From Corella eumyota (Eukaryota; Chordata; Ascidiacea; Phlebobranchia; Corellidae), in contig OY720098.1 of assembly GCA_963082875.1 (NCBI GenBank), positions 14,322,001 through 14,386,000 on the forward strand: 64,000 nt of DNA. Reading direction: 5' to 3'. Made by a program: the position numbers and the translations under genes. Below are positions 1 to 12,200 of this stretch, piece after piece (the stretch's first letter is position 1; every line of letters begins with the position of its first letter). The notes under the pieces are model-generated. The model saw only the letters and a program-made list of their open reading frames with translations, searched no databases and was not told the DNA's origin.

Positions 1-9
1 ATTTTTCAG

Positions 10-120
10 GGTGATTCTGATACACAACAAATTAAACTTTTGTTAAACGAGTATAAAAATATTTGGAAAGACAAATACAAGTGGTTTTGCCTGGATGTGT
101 TGTTACAAACACTAGATTGA
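10..120 (+). CDS. Terminal exon of an unidentified plus-strand gene (partial)
   Basis: A clear splice acceptor (T-rich tract ending in CAG at 7-9) is followed by 36 codons in phase 0 and a TGA at 118-120. The peptide starts GDSDTQQIKLLL, is rich in Lys and Trp, and ends LLQTLD. All upstream exons lie outside the window, and I do not recognise the family from this tail. The stop lies only 2 bp from the last codon of a minus-strand reading frame, so the two genes would converge with overlapping 3' ends, which fits a compact genome. It could be a chance open stretch after an AG, but the acceptor and the soluble-protein composition argue for a real exon. Confidence 0.45.
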   Translation, partial: GDSDTQQIKLLLNEYKNIWKDKYKWFCLDVLLQTLD

Positions 121-342
121 AATTAATCAAAGTCATCAAACTTATTTATATTATTATACTGGTCCATCGTTTTAGTTCTGCTAACTCTTTTTGAGATGAA
201 ATAGTAATCCAGTGCTTCCAAACTCTTTGCCACATGCCAAATTCTGTACATTCGCGTTGCTTCGTTCTCTTTTTGAATACCTTTGGCAATAGGACTACAC
301 TTGGCAATAAAAAACATTTTATTTTTAGATTTTGTTCGGTTG

Positions 343-942
343 TTAGGAAGTAAGGAGGTCAAGTTTTCTTTTTACAGGAAAAACAAAAATCGGGGTTGTT
401 TTACGATAAATTTGGGTTTGATTACCTAAATTATTAGTTTGCCCATTGGGTATTAGCAAACCTTGATCTTTGGTTAACAGACTGTTTGTTTGAGTACAGA
501 CATTTACAGTACAAAATTCTGTCTGTGTACCAAATGACTGTATCGACTTTATTTGTGACTGAGTTGCTATTGATAATTGTGAGTCCGTTGGGGGAATCTC
601 TGTTGCTGCTACATTTTGAAAAGATGATGTTAAAGGTTTAGAAGACACTTCAAGATGAGGATTTGTTTTTTTCTGCACCGAAGGAACAGCATTTGGTTTT
701 AAATATAATTTAGAATGAAAACCCATTTTAAAGGCTGTTAAATTTTTAAAATCTTCGTCCAAAAAATGTTCACTGCATACACAATTTTGTCTTTTACCTG
801 TTTGACCATTCCAAATCTTCCGCTGTTCTCTTACAAAGTTTATCCACTTCATTTTAAGATGTTTATTCTTTGGAAAATCAAATAGGGAAACTTTTCCAGC
901 TAACTGTTTGGTTCGACAAGAAAGCACAACACACTGGGGCAT
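343..942 (-). CDS. THAP zinc-finger domain protein
   Basis: A 199-residue frame starts at the ATG at 942. Residues 1-90 form a THAP (C2CH) DNA-binding domain: MPQCVVLSC gives the first two cysteines, a conserved Trp lies in KMKWINFVR, CSEHF supplies the second Cys and the His, and AVPSV matches the AVPTIF-like box that closes the domain. THAP proteins bind DNA sequence-specifically and include transcription factors and P-element-type transposases; no transposase part is seen here. The C-terminal half is Ser/Thr/Gln-rich with TQT motifs (FGTQTE, VCTQTN), the core of dynein light chain LC8 ligands. The frame may be spliced instead of ending at 343: a phase-0 donor at 375 and an acceptor before 299 would add 58 residues encoded at 299-123, ending NKFDDFD, for 247 residues in all. 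The domain call is firm; the 3' end is not. Confidence 0.8.
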   Translation of the reverse strand: MPQCVVLSCRTKQLAGKVSLFDFPKNKHLKMKWINFVREQRKIWNGQTGKRQNCVCSEHFLDEDFKNLTAFKMGFHSKLYLKPNAVPSVQKKTNPHLEVSSKPLTSSFQNVAATEIPPTDSQLSIATQSQIKSIQSFGTQTEFCTVNVCTQTNSLLTKDQGLLIPNGQTNNLGNQTQIYRKTTPIFVFPVKRKLDLLTS

Positions 943-1340
943 GTTTTCTTATGTTTTTATGAAGTATTAAGTAACAAATTATTAAAGTATGATTTATGTC
1001 TTAACAGGAATCAAGAAATAAACACTTTGTCAGTTTATTAGGCAGTTAGATGTTAAGTGCAATGTCTATCTGACTATACAAAAAAAAGACAGGCCAAAAA
1101 TTAATATTTTTTCGTGAATAAAAAATTGGAACATTAATAAAAAATTTACTTTAATAAATTATCACCAACTGGCCATCATTTTTTTAAACTGATAGCTACG
1201 TTTTTAACTTGTGCGTCAGTTTATTAATTGTAACAATTGCGACTCGCCTATCACACTTTTTTTTTTTTGCTTTTCTTGTTTACATTTTCTTGTTTCAATT
1301 CCCGCTGCTTTTCTTGTTTACATTCACAACGCCAACACGA
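943..1340. other. THAP gene upstream region, no gene
   Basis: This AT-rich stretch lies between the THAP start codon and the satellite. It holds a long T run near 1257 and a doubled short word, GCTTTTCTTGTTTACATT, at about 1269 and 1308, just before the first satellite unit. No open frame or RNA gene is seen. It presumably includes the THAP promoter. Confidence 0.4.
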
Positions 1341-3555
1341 ACTAGATTTATTTGATAAATAAAATATGGTTCGAAATTGTTTGATTTTTTTATAAATATA
1401 ATTTATTTAGTAGGTTTATTAATTAAATTATAAATTTAAATATGAACTTTTTTATATTTAAACCTAATTTTAACAAGCGAACACGCACTCATTGATATTG
1501 TAATATAAAAGTAAACTAAATTTAAAAGCAAAATACCGATCTTAATTTTTTAGTAATCAAACAAGTATTAAAATATAATAATAACAAAACAATTAAAACG
1601 AAAATTTTACACATTGTTTACTTATATTTTAACATTTTACTTAAATTTTCAACCAATATTTTTTACTTTAATGGACAGCGAAAAGGACGATTTTTGACGG
1701 CGACCAGAACGCTATTAAATTATTCAAGCGTTAAACTCAGACTGATTCGTTATTTTATAAAAAAAACTAAAATAATGATTAAACGATATTTAGCTAGAGT
1801 TAAATCTTCATTTTAAATAGCAACATACAAAATAATAATACCAACAACATATTAAAATTTCAGCAAATTTAATTTTTAAATTTTAATAATAAAATATATT
1901 AATTAGTAATTAGTGACATTTAAATGTCGTTAATAGGAGGTTTGCGATTCGTTGGGATAATAACAAACATACTAAAAATTTAGAACTTTTAGTTTTAAAG
2001 AACAAAAGTTATCGTCTTTCAAAATTTGTCAAATAAGAATAAAAACAACTAGATTTATTTGATAAATAAAATATGGTTCGAAATTGTTTGATTCTTTTTT
2101 ATAAATATAATTTATTTAGTAGGTTTATTAATTAAATTATAAATTTAAATATGAACTTTTTTATATTTAAACCTAATTTTAACAAGCGAACACGCACTCA
2201 TTGATATTGTAATATAAAAGTAAACTAAATTTAAAAGCAAAATACCGATCTTAATTTTTTAGTAATCAAGTAAGTATTAAAATATACTAATAACAAAACA
2301 ATTAAAACGAAAATTTTACACATTGTTTACTTATATTTTAACATTTTACTTAAATTTTCAACCAATATTTTTTACTTTAATGGACAGCGAAAAGGACGAT
2401 TTTTGACGGCGACCAGAACGCTATTAAATTATTCAAGCGTTAAACTCACACTGATTCATTATTTTATAAAAAACAAAAATAATGATTAAACGATATTTAG
2501 CTAGAGTTAAATCTTCATTTTAAATAGCAACATACAAAATAATAATACCAACAACATATTAAAATTTCAGAAAATTTAATCTTTAAATTTTAATAATAAA
2601 ATATATTAATTAGTAATTAGTGATAATTAAATGTCGTTAATAGGAGGTTTGCGATTCGTTGGGATAATAACAAACATACTAAAAATTTAGAACTTTTAGT
2701 TTTAAAGAACAAAAGTTATCGTCTTTCAAAATTCGTCAAATAAGAATAAAAACAACTAGATTTATTTGATAAATAAAATATGGTTCGAAATTATTTGATT
2801 CTTTTTTATAAATATAATTTATTTAGTAGGTTTATTAATTAAATTATAAATTTAAATATAAACTTTTGTATATTTAAACCTAATTTTAACAAGCGAACAC
2901 GCACTTATTGATATTGTAATATAAAAGTAAACTAAATTTAAAAGCAAAATACCGATCTTAATTTTTTAGTAATCAAACAAGTATTAAAATATAATAATAA
3001 CAAAACAATTAAAACAAAAATTTTACACATTTTTTACTTATATTTTAACATTTTACTTAAATTTTCAACCAATATTTTTTACTTTAATGGACAGCGAAAA
3101 GGACGATTTTTGACGGCGACCAGAACGCTATTAAATTATTCAAGCGTTAAACTCACACTGATTCATTATTTTATAAAAAACAAAAATAATGATTAAACGA
3201 TATTTAGCTAGAGTTAAATCTTCATTTTAAATAGCAACATACAAAATAATAATACCAACAACATATTAAAATTTCAGCAAATTTAATCTTTAAATTTTAA
3301 TAATAAAATATATTAATTAGTAATTAGTGATAATTAAATGTCGTTAATAGGAGGTTTGCGATTCGTTGGGATAATAACAAACATACTAAAAATTCAGAAC
3401 TTTTAGTTTTAAAGAACAAAAGTTATCGTCTTTCAAAATTCGTCAAATAAGAATAAAAACAATAATAACTAGATTTATTTGATAAATAAAATATGGTTCG
3501 AAATTGTTTGATTTTTTTTATAAATATAATTTATTTAGTAGGTTTATTAATTAAA

Positions 3556-4428
3556 CTAGATTTAAACAAAAAAACTTATTAGGTAATCGCAAATGGAGCA
3601 CGAACCACGGGATAGAGTTTTTAACGACGCTCACAGGAATTTACAGCGCAAAACAATAAAAAACGGATTCAGTCTTGACGCCGTAAAAATTTTCAGAAGA
3701 AAAGAAACCATTAAACAAAGATTAAATAAAGCGTGACCAACGCAATAAAGACCACGCATAGGAAGTTAGAGCCTAGAACAATAGAAATAAAACTAGTCCA
3801 GTCCCGTGACCTTAAAATTCAAAAAAGATTAAACTTATTAAACAAGAGAAAATAGAGCATAACCAGTGCCATACAAATTTGTTAAACCAAAACATAAATG
3901 CATTTTTTGCATTAAACCTCGTAATATAACTATGTAATGAATGTTATTTGCAAAATAATATAAGGATTAAAAAAAGGATTTATTATTTGTGTCATAATAT
4001 TTAATCGATAAAAATGTAAAAACCAAATATTGATTTGATTTTTAATAAAAAACAAGCATTTAATATTTAATAAATTAATAATAAGTAATCAGTGATAAAC
4101 TATTTAATAATTAAAGTAGTATTAAAGTAAAATTAACAAAAAAATGTAAGTTTTCACACATTTTTAGAGTTTTTATGTTATGATACGCAAGTAAACAAAA
4201 TTTGAGAACGAACATCGATATCTAATTTTTATGGTAAATACTTTGACCTATATTTTGGACTTCGTGGGTCTGATTGGAATTACGTTAACAATGGTGGTTA
4301 CTGTTATGCGATAGGAACTTTACAAATACTACTATAACGTTTATAAACCCGTGAGTTTCTCTCAGAATTAAATATTTTATCCTTATTATTTTGAAAATAA
4401 AAAACAAATAATATGGTTAAAATATTCA
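3556..4428. repeat. Diverged or foreign block inside the satellite
   Basis: After position 3555 the satellite unit breaks off and about 870 bp of different sequence follows, before the standard unit resumes at about 4430. The first part (3556-4080) has no match elsewhere in the window and no long frame. The second part (about 4080-4260) keeps recognisable satellite words in the same order, such as AGTAAACAAAATTTGAGAAC against AGTAAACTAAATTTAAAAGC, so it looks like an old, heavily diverged unit. No target duplication or terminal repeat was found, so I do not call it a transposon. Confidence 0.55.
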
Positions 4429-6718
4429 ATTTTACTTTAATGGACAGCGAAAAGGACGTTTTTTGACGGCGACCAGAACGCTATTAAATTATTCAAGCGT
4501 TAAACTCACACTAATTCATTATTTTATAAAAAAAACAAAAATAATGATTAAACGATATTTAGCTAGAGTTAAATCTTCATTTTAAATAGCAACATACAAA
4601 ATAATAATACCAACAATATATTAAAATTTCAGCAAATTTAATCTTTAAATTTTAATAATAAAATATATTAATTAGTAATTAGTGATAATTAAATGTCGTT
4701 AATAGGAGGTTTGCGATTCGTTGGGATAATAACAAACATACTAAAAATTTAGAACTTTTAGTTTTAAAGAACAAAAGTTATCGTCTTTCAAAATTCGTCA
4801 AATAAGAATAAAAACAATTAAACGAGTATTAAAATATAATAATAACAAAACAATTAAAAAAAAATTTTACACATTTTTGACTTATCCTTTAACATTTTAC
4901 TTAAATTTTTAACCAATATTTTTTACTTCGATTGACAGCGAAAAGGACGATTTTTGACGGCGACCAGAACGCTATTAAATTATTCAAGCGTTAAACTCAC
5001 ACTGATTCGTTATTTTATAAAAAAACTAAAATAATGATTAAACGATATTTAGCTAGAGTTAAATCTTCATTTTAAACAGCAACATACAAAATAATAATAC
5101 CTACAACATATTAAAATTTCAGAAAATTTAATCTTTAAATTTTAATAATAAAATATATTAATTAGTAATTAGTGACATTTAAATGTCGTTAATAGGAGGT
5201 TTGCGATTCGTTGGGATAATAACAAACATACTAAAAATTTAGAACTTTTAGTTTTAAAGAACAAAAGTTATCGTCTTTCAAAATTTGTCAAATAAGAATA
5301 AAAACAACTAGATTTATTTGATAAATAAAATATGGTTCGAAATTATTTGATTCTTTTTTATAAATATAATTTATTTAGTAGGTTTATTAATTAAATTATA
5401 AATTTAAATATGAACTTTTGTATATTTAAACCTAATTTTAACAAGCGAACACGCACTTATTGATATTGTAATATAAAAGTAAACTAAATTTAAAAGCAAA
5501 ATACCGATCTTAATTTTTTAGTAATCAAACAAGTATTAAAATATAATAATAACAAAACAATTAAAACAAAAATTTTACACATTTTTTACTTATATTTTAA
5601 CATTTTACTTAAATTTTTAACCAATATTTTTTACTTTAATGGACAGCGAATAGGACGATTTTTGACGGCGACCAGAACGCTATTAAATTATTCAAGCGTT
5701 AAACTCACACTGATTCATTATTTTATAAAAAACAAAAATAATGATTAAACGAGATTTAGCTAGAGTTAAATCTTCATTTTAAATAGCAACATACAAAATA
5801 ATAATACCCACAACATATTAAAATTTCAGCAAATTTAATCTTTAAATTTTAATAATAAAATATATTAATTAGTAATTAGTGATAATTAAATGTCGTTAAT
5901 AGGAGGTTTGCGATTCGTTGGGATAATAACAAACATACTAAAAATTCAGAACTTTTAGTTTTAAAGAACAAAAGTTATCGTCTTTCAAAATTCGTCAAAT
6001 AAGAATAAAAACAACTAGATTTATTTGATAAATAAAATATGGTTCGAAATCGTTTGATTCTTTTTTATAAATATAATTTATTTAGTAGGTTTATTAAATA
6101 AATTATAAATTTAAGTATTAACTTTTTTAAATTTAAACCTAATTTTAACAAACGAACACGCATTCATTGATATTGTAATATAAAAGTAAACTAAATTTAA
6201 AAGCAAAATACCGTTCTTAATTTTTGGTAATCAAACGAGTATTAAAATATAATAATAACAAAACAATTAAAAAAAAAATTTTACACATTTTCTACTTATA
6301 CTTTAACATTTTACTTAAATTTTCAACCAATATATTTTACTTTAATGGACAGCGAAAAGGACGATTTTTGACGGCGACCAGAACGCTATTAAATTATTCA
6401 AGCGTTAAACTCACACTGATTCGTTATTTTATAAAAAACTAAAATAATGATTAAATGATATTTAGCTAGAGTTAAATCTTCATTTTAAATAGCAACATAC
6501 AAAATAATAATACCAACAACATATTAAAATTTCAGAAAATTTAATCTTTAAATTTTAATAATAAAATATATTAATTAGTAATTAGTGACATTTAAATGTC
6601 GTAAATAGGAGGTTTGCGATTCGTTGGGATAATAACAAACATACTAAAAATTTAGAACTTTTACTTTTAAAGAACAAAAGTTATCGTCTTTCAAAATTTG
6701 TCAAATAAGAATAAAAAC

Positions 6719-6783
6719 AATAATAAATATAATGACAATAACAATATGTTTCGAAATCTAAGATTTCGAACCATAATAATAAG
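6719..6783. repeat. Single palindromic minisatellite unit inside the array
   Basis: One copy of the short unit that forms the array's right end (8687-8945) lies here between satellite units, containing TTCGAAATCTAAGATTTCGAA, a 10-bp inverted repeat around one central base. The satellite unit after it enters mid-way (556-bp spacing), so this marks a rearrangement junction. Confidence 0.8.
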
Positions 6784-8686
6784 TAATCAAACAAGTATTA
6801 AAATATAATAATAACAAAACAATTAAAACAAAAATTTTACACATTTTTTACTTATATTTTAACATTTTACTTAAATTTTCAACCAATATTTTTTACTTTA
6901 ATGGACAGCGAAAAGGACGATTTTTGACGGCGACCAGAACGCTATTAAATTATTCAAGCGTTAAACTCACACTGATTCATTATTTTATAAAAAACAAAAA
7001 TAATGATTAAACGATATTTAGCTAGAGTTAAATCTTCATTTTAAATAGCAACATACAAAATAATAATACCAACAACATATTAAAATTTCAGCAAATTTAA
7101 TCTTTAAATTTTAATAATAAAATATATTAATTAGTAATTAGTGATAATTAAATGTCGTTAATAGGAGGTTTGCGATTCGTTGGGATAATAACAAATATAC
7201 TAAAAATTTAGAACTTTTAGTTTTAAAGAACAAAAGTTATCGTCTTTCAAAATTCGTCAAATAAGAATAAAAACAACTAGATTTATTTGATAAATAAAAT
7301 ATGGTTCGAAATCGTTTGATTCTTTTTTATAAATATAATTTATTTAGTAGGTTTATTAAATAAATTATAAATTTAAGTATTAACTTTTTTAAATTTAAAC
7401 CTAATTTTAACAAACGAACACGCATTCATTGATATTGTAATATAAAAGTAAACTAAATTTAAAAGCAAAATACCGTTCTTAATTTTTGGTAATCAAACGA
7501 GTATTAAAATATAATAATAACAAAACAATTAAAAAAAAAATTTTACACATTTTCTACTTATACTTTAACATTTTACTTAAATTTTCAACCAATATATTTT
7601 ACTTTAATGGACAGCGAAAAGGACGATTTTTGACGGCGACCAGAACGCTATTAAATTATTCAAGCGTTAAACTCACACTGATTCGTTATTTTATAAAAAA
7701 CTAAAATAATGATTAAATGATATTTAGCTAGAGTTAAATCTTCATTTTAAATAGCAACATACAAAATAATAATACCAACAACATATTAAAATTTCAGAAA
7801 ATTTAATCTTTAAATTTTAATAATAAAATATATTAATTAGTAATTAGTGACATTTAAATGTCGTAAATAGGAGGTTTGCGATTCGTTGGGATAATAACAA
7901 ACATACTAAAAATTTAGAACTTTTACTTTTAAAGAACAAAAGTTATCGTCTTTCAAAATTTGTCAAATAAGAATAAAAACAACTAGATTTATTTGATAAA
8001 TAAAATATGGTTCGAAATCGTTTGATTCTTTTTTATAAATATAATTTATTTAGTAGGTTTATTAATTAAATTATAAATTTAAATATGAACTTTTTTAAAT
8101 TTAAACCTAATTTTAACAAACGAACACGCATTCATTGATATTGTAATATAAAAGTAAACTAAATTTAAAAGCAAAATACCGTTCTTAATTTTTGGTAATC
8201 AAACGAGTATTAAAATATAATAATAACAAAACAATTAAAAAAAAAATTTTACACATTTTCTACTTATACTTTAACATTTTACTTAAATTTTCAACCAATA
8301 TATTTTACTTTAATGGACAGCGAAAAGGACGATTTTTGACGGCGACCAGAACGCTATTAAATTATTCAAGCGTTAAACTCACACTGATTCGTTATTTTAT
8401 AAAAAACTAAAATAATGATTAAATGATATTTAGCTAGAGTTAAATCTTCATTTTAAATAGCAACATACAAAATAATAATACCAACAACATATTAAAATTT
8501 CAGAAAATTTAATCTTTAAATTTTAATAATAAAATATATTAATTAGTAATTAGTGACATTTAAATGTCGTAAATAGGAGGTTTGCGATTCGTTGGGATTA
8601 TAACAAACATACTAAAAATTTAGAACTTTTACTTTTAAAGAACAAAAGTTATCGTCTTTCAAAATTTGTCAAATAAGAATAAAAAC

Positions 8687-8945
8687 AATAATAAATATAA
8701 TGACAATAACAATATGTTTCGAAATCTAAGATTTCGAACCATAATAATAAATATAATGACAATAACAATATGTTTCGAAATCTAAGATTTCGAACCATAA
8801 TAATAATAATAATAATAATAAATATAATGACAATAACAATATGTTTCGAAATCTAAGATTTCGAACCATAATAATAATAATAATAATAATAAATATAATG
8901 ACAATAACAATATGTTTCGAAATCTAAGATTTCGAACCATAATAA
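8687..8945. repeat. Palindromic minisatellite at right edge of satellite
   Basis: Four tandem copies of a unit of about 60 bp run AATAAATATAATGACAATAA, then CAATATG, then TTTCGAAATCTAAGATTTCG, then AACCAT. They are separated by variable (AAT)n runs. The centre is a near-perfect palindrome able to form a short hairpin. The GGTTCGAAAT word on its complement also occurs near the start of every 707-bp satellite unit, so the minisatellite probably grew from that segment by inverted duplication. Confidence 0.9.
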
Positions 8946-10496
8946 TATGACACTCTTAACTATAGAGATACGATATTATGCAACTTCACGGTAAGCAAAT
9001 TTCATTTTAATATCGAGGTAAATACTTTTTATACCAATAACTGTCGGTAAAGAACAATTTTGTGCCAAAAAAATGAATACAACATTGCATAAATATTGTA
9101 TTAATTAAAAAGTGCTGAAACTTTATCGCTCAGACCCCACTTTAGCAAGATTTCACAATTTAGTTTTTAAGAAATAAAACATTTTACTCAACTCAAAATT
9201 TATTTTTCTAGATATAACACGTCAATAAAGCAGACATTTTAAATCGTAACATATATATTTATCGTTAAAATTTACTTATATTTTCTGCAAATTTGTGTTT
9301 TAATATAAGTAAAATATGGTATTACGGGGTCTTCATTTATTTAAAAATTAATTATATGGTATACGCGAGTTTTGGGTCGCAGATTCCGCGCAGTTTAGCA
9401 AAAAAATCTTTCAGCTAAAAGTGCATGTTTTAAGTCGTTCTAAATTAGCTTTTAAGACATAAATTATAATATTAAATATTCTAAAAAAACACCATATATC
9501 TTTGAAATAGCAACCGATCAAAATTGTTTTTTTGTATTGTATTTTCTGTAAAATTATATTTTAAATATAGGTAAAATATGATGTCATCTGACATTAAACA
9601 ACTTATCGTCGCTAAATCTCCGATGTATCCCCGCTGTTTTTTTGCAGGTCGGAATCTTCTTGCAACCCTTTTAACATACCCACTGGCCACTTTAAAAAAA
9701 TATTGTAAGCCGAAAATATTTTTCTGGTCTTGCATACTGTTTATTTTGACAAGGGGCATTTTTGTTGTTTTTCGTTTTTTTAATTTTTTTAACTGCAAAC
9801 ATCTAAGAGTTTAAAAAAGATATAATTTTCTAACTTTCATCACACGTTATGGCAAAAAGAATTGCTTACGTTAAAAAAAAGAAACTTATTTGGGCACGAC
9901 TTACACAGCTGGATTATATGGCGGGGTAAGTATAAGCTTCAATATCTGGACAGAGAATAAATATTTCGAAAGTGTGAAAGTGTTTAACACTTTTATTTTT
10001 TTCAAGATATAAAAGTTGACACCGTTTTTTTTACGCTTCATTTGAAAAAATAAATGAACAACTGCGTGATTGATTGAACAAACGCGATAGCTAACTTCAA
10101 CATTTCTGTTACTATAAACGATATAAGAAAACGACTTCGCAGAACTAAACATTTCGCTTTCAATATTTCACGTTAATTAGAATTCAATATTAAACTGCCT
10201 TTATATTGGATATTTCCGGTAGCGATTTTAAATCAAAGTCGTTTATTTTATTAATAAAGGAGGTTTAGAGCGTTCTTTGCTAATATATTAAAAAAATAAG
10301 CCGATATATAAACCGTACATTTACCTAATATTTTAATTACAGGATAGTATTCATGTAACTCATATCGAGATAATGTATTGTAAAGATCTTAAATAAAATA
10401 TCAGATTATTAAAAGTTGACAGCGTTATTGTGATTGATTTCAATTTTAGGTCAAATAACTAGAATAGTTTTTCCAAGTTAAAATTGTTCTGAGAAA
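8946..10496. other. Intergenic, no gene recognised
   Basis: This AT-rich DNA lies between the satellite and the SANT-like gene. Two open frames overlap on opposite strands at 9481-9814 and another lies at 9901-10152 (minus); none has a recognisable domain, a splice context or coding-like composition. The final 50-100 bp before 10497 should contain the 5' UTR of the next gene. Confidence 0.4.
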
Positions 10497-12200
10497 ATGT
10501 GTACGAACGGTGAAAACGAAGCTGCTGCAATTGGCGATTTTGAAAAACAGCGAAATCAGTTTAAAAGAAGCCCAAACTGGAGTGATATAGGTACGCTCAC
10601 CCTAAATTTTTGCAACATTGTTTTGATTTAGGATTGTACCCCGCAACTTTGAATATATTTATAAAATACTGTTTAATATGTAACATTATTCGCAGCTATT
10701 CAAGAACAAAGTTAGAACAAGAAAAGTTTAGAATTTTTTTTTTGTATATATCTTTATTCTCGATGTGGGAAAGTGTATAGTGACTTGCTCAAGGACGCTA
10801 CAGCATGAGCTCAGTGGGGATTGAACCCACGACCTCATGTTTGGTGTAGCAAGTCTTTTTACCACTACACCACGCTGCCGGTTAAAGAATACAATTGTCG
10901 AAATTGTAATACAGGATTTAAATTAAAATGTTTGCTCTTGTTATGTAAAGTTACTAAGCTCTGTAAAAAATCACATTTTTGTAGAAATTGAAACGTTATG
11001 TAACTTTGTACGCGAGCACAAACAGCAACTGTTTATGCAAAGTGGAGCCCAAAAAAAGGCAAACGCTAACAAAGCAAAGCATTGGGAATTGGCAGCTAAG
11101 GAAATCAACTCTGTGGCCGGCACGCAGCGACATTGGAGGCAAGTACGCAAAAAATGGAAAGACCTGGTTTATTATGCAAAAAGTTGCAACAGAAAGGGTA
11201 AGTTGTTCATTTTCGAAATCAAATTAAATAATTTAGCGGTAAATCTCAAAAAAGGTCAAACGTCAGTAGCTTTCTCAAAAAAGAATTTATATATAACCTT
11301 AGCCAATACTAAAGCGCTTGTACTGAAGCGGTAATAGAGAAATAAAATTGATACTACGTTTAAAGTTTAATAAATGGCTGGTCAGAATGCACTTTGGTTT
11401 GTACAAAATTTGGCCAGGTGCATTACAAAATAAATTTTACATAATTTTAAAATCATCTTTTAACAAACTTGCACTATTCTATAGTAAACAACTCAATCGA
11501 AAATCAAGGTAACGACATGACAGATAAAAACAAAGAAATTCCCGCTGACGAATTAACAGTTCCCATAGCCAATATTGAACTTATAAACAATTCAAATGTT
11601 ATGACAAGTAACTCTAGCGACTCTGTATATTCGACAACAACCACGTCAGAAACTTCACCAATCACAACCCCAATATCGTCAGACGTAAGCATTAAAGAAG
11701 AACCGGACGTATACATTACCAAAGAAACAAAATCTAGTTTAAACAAATCTCCACTTGCTAGCAACAGTTCCTCATATTCTGGAAGTTCTGTTAAAAAAAT
11801 GTTACAACCGCATCGCATTCGAAGGCGTTCGATTAGAGAAAATAAAGAACAATTTCCGGGCGGGATTTCACCGGTGCAAAACAGATATCGACTTACCACC
11901 AAACGACAAAAATTTTCCGATATTTGCAAGCTGCGTAACAAGGAAACTTCAGATTCCATGAGTGCTTATCAGCGTGCAAGACTTCAAATAGAAGAAGAAA
12001 AACTCGAGGTGCAAAGGAGCACTCTCAACTATCTACGCTGCGTGTGCCACGGTATGCAAAGAGTTACCACAGCGATTTCGATGCTAAAAAGAAAACGTAG
12101 CTCAAGTAAAAAAGCGCCACTTTTAAAAAGGCGAAAATATTTTCGAGAATGGGACTTGGAAACCGATTCTAATGACACTAGCGAGAATGAGTTTTTCTAA
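10497..12200 (+). CDS. Myb/SANT-like DNA-binding domain protein
   Basis: Three exons join in frame: 10497-10590, 10985-11197 and 11485-12200 (340 residues). Residues about 26-102 form a Myb/SANT-like (trihelix-type, NAIF1/FSBP-like) domain. Its spaced aromatics and basic third helix are visible: NWSDIEIETLCNFV, then HWELAAKEINSV, then RHWRQVRKKWKDL. The middle is a long Ser/Thr-rich acidic linker with a sumoylation-like IKEEPD site. The C-terminus has a charged helix (RLQIEEEKLEVQRS), the usual place for dimerisation in this family, then a Lys/Arg-rich stretch (KRKRSSSKK) that could be a nuclear localisation signal, and an acidic tail. Such proteins are nuclear DNA binders, often derived from Harbinger-type transposon accessory proteins. 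Intron 1 contains a SINE. The exact ortholog is not identified. Confidence 0.8.
10741..10885 (-). repeat. tRNA-derived SINE in intron 1 of the SANT-like gene
   Basis: Read on the minus strand, the head has an A box TGGTGTAGTGG (complement at 10862-10872) and a B box GGTTCAATCCC (complement at 10817-10827). Both fit RNA polymerase III consensus perfectly. The tail (about 10741-10800, ending near a CCCACATCGAGAATAAAGAT word) is shared with the copy at 51937. It is not a functional tRNA, since no acceptor stem closes. Confidence 0.85.

Larger units (their letters stand above)
1341..8686. repeat. Satellite array with unit of about 707 bp
   Basis: The word ATGGACAGCGAAAAGGACG or a close variant recurs at about 1671, 2380, 3087, 4440, 4931, 5639, 6345, 6901, 7607 and 8313. 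Full units are 706-709 bp and begin ACTAGATTTATTTGATAAAT (1341, 2048, 2755, 3468). Short spacings of about 491 and 556 bp mark truncated units, and the 1353-bp step contains a diverged block (3556-4428). The units starting near 6013, 7277 and 7982 are nearly identical over hundreds of bases, a sign of recent amplification or gene conversion. Each unit has one GC-richer core (GACGGCGACCAGAACGC) inside very AT-rich DNA. Three units contain identical 72-residue open frames, which follow from the repeat and are not genes. Confidence 0.95.

Noticed and set aside
6224-8410. Three identical 72-residue open frames at 6224, 7486 and 8192
   Set aside because: They arise from the satellite unit itself; other units are interrupted and the frame has no domain or coding signal.
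1341-8945. CRISPR array
   Set aside because: Units are long, AT-rich and eukaryotic in context, with no short repeats separated by unique spacers.
9481-9814. Overlapping frames on both strands, plus one at 9901-10152
   Set aside because: No domain, no splice sites, and AT-rich composition typical of chance frames.
10810-10880. tRNA gene (perfect A and B boxes on the minus strand)
   Set aside because: Stems do not close as a cloverleaf and the sequence continues into a SINE tail shared with other copies.
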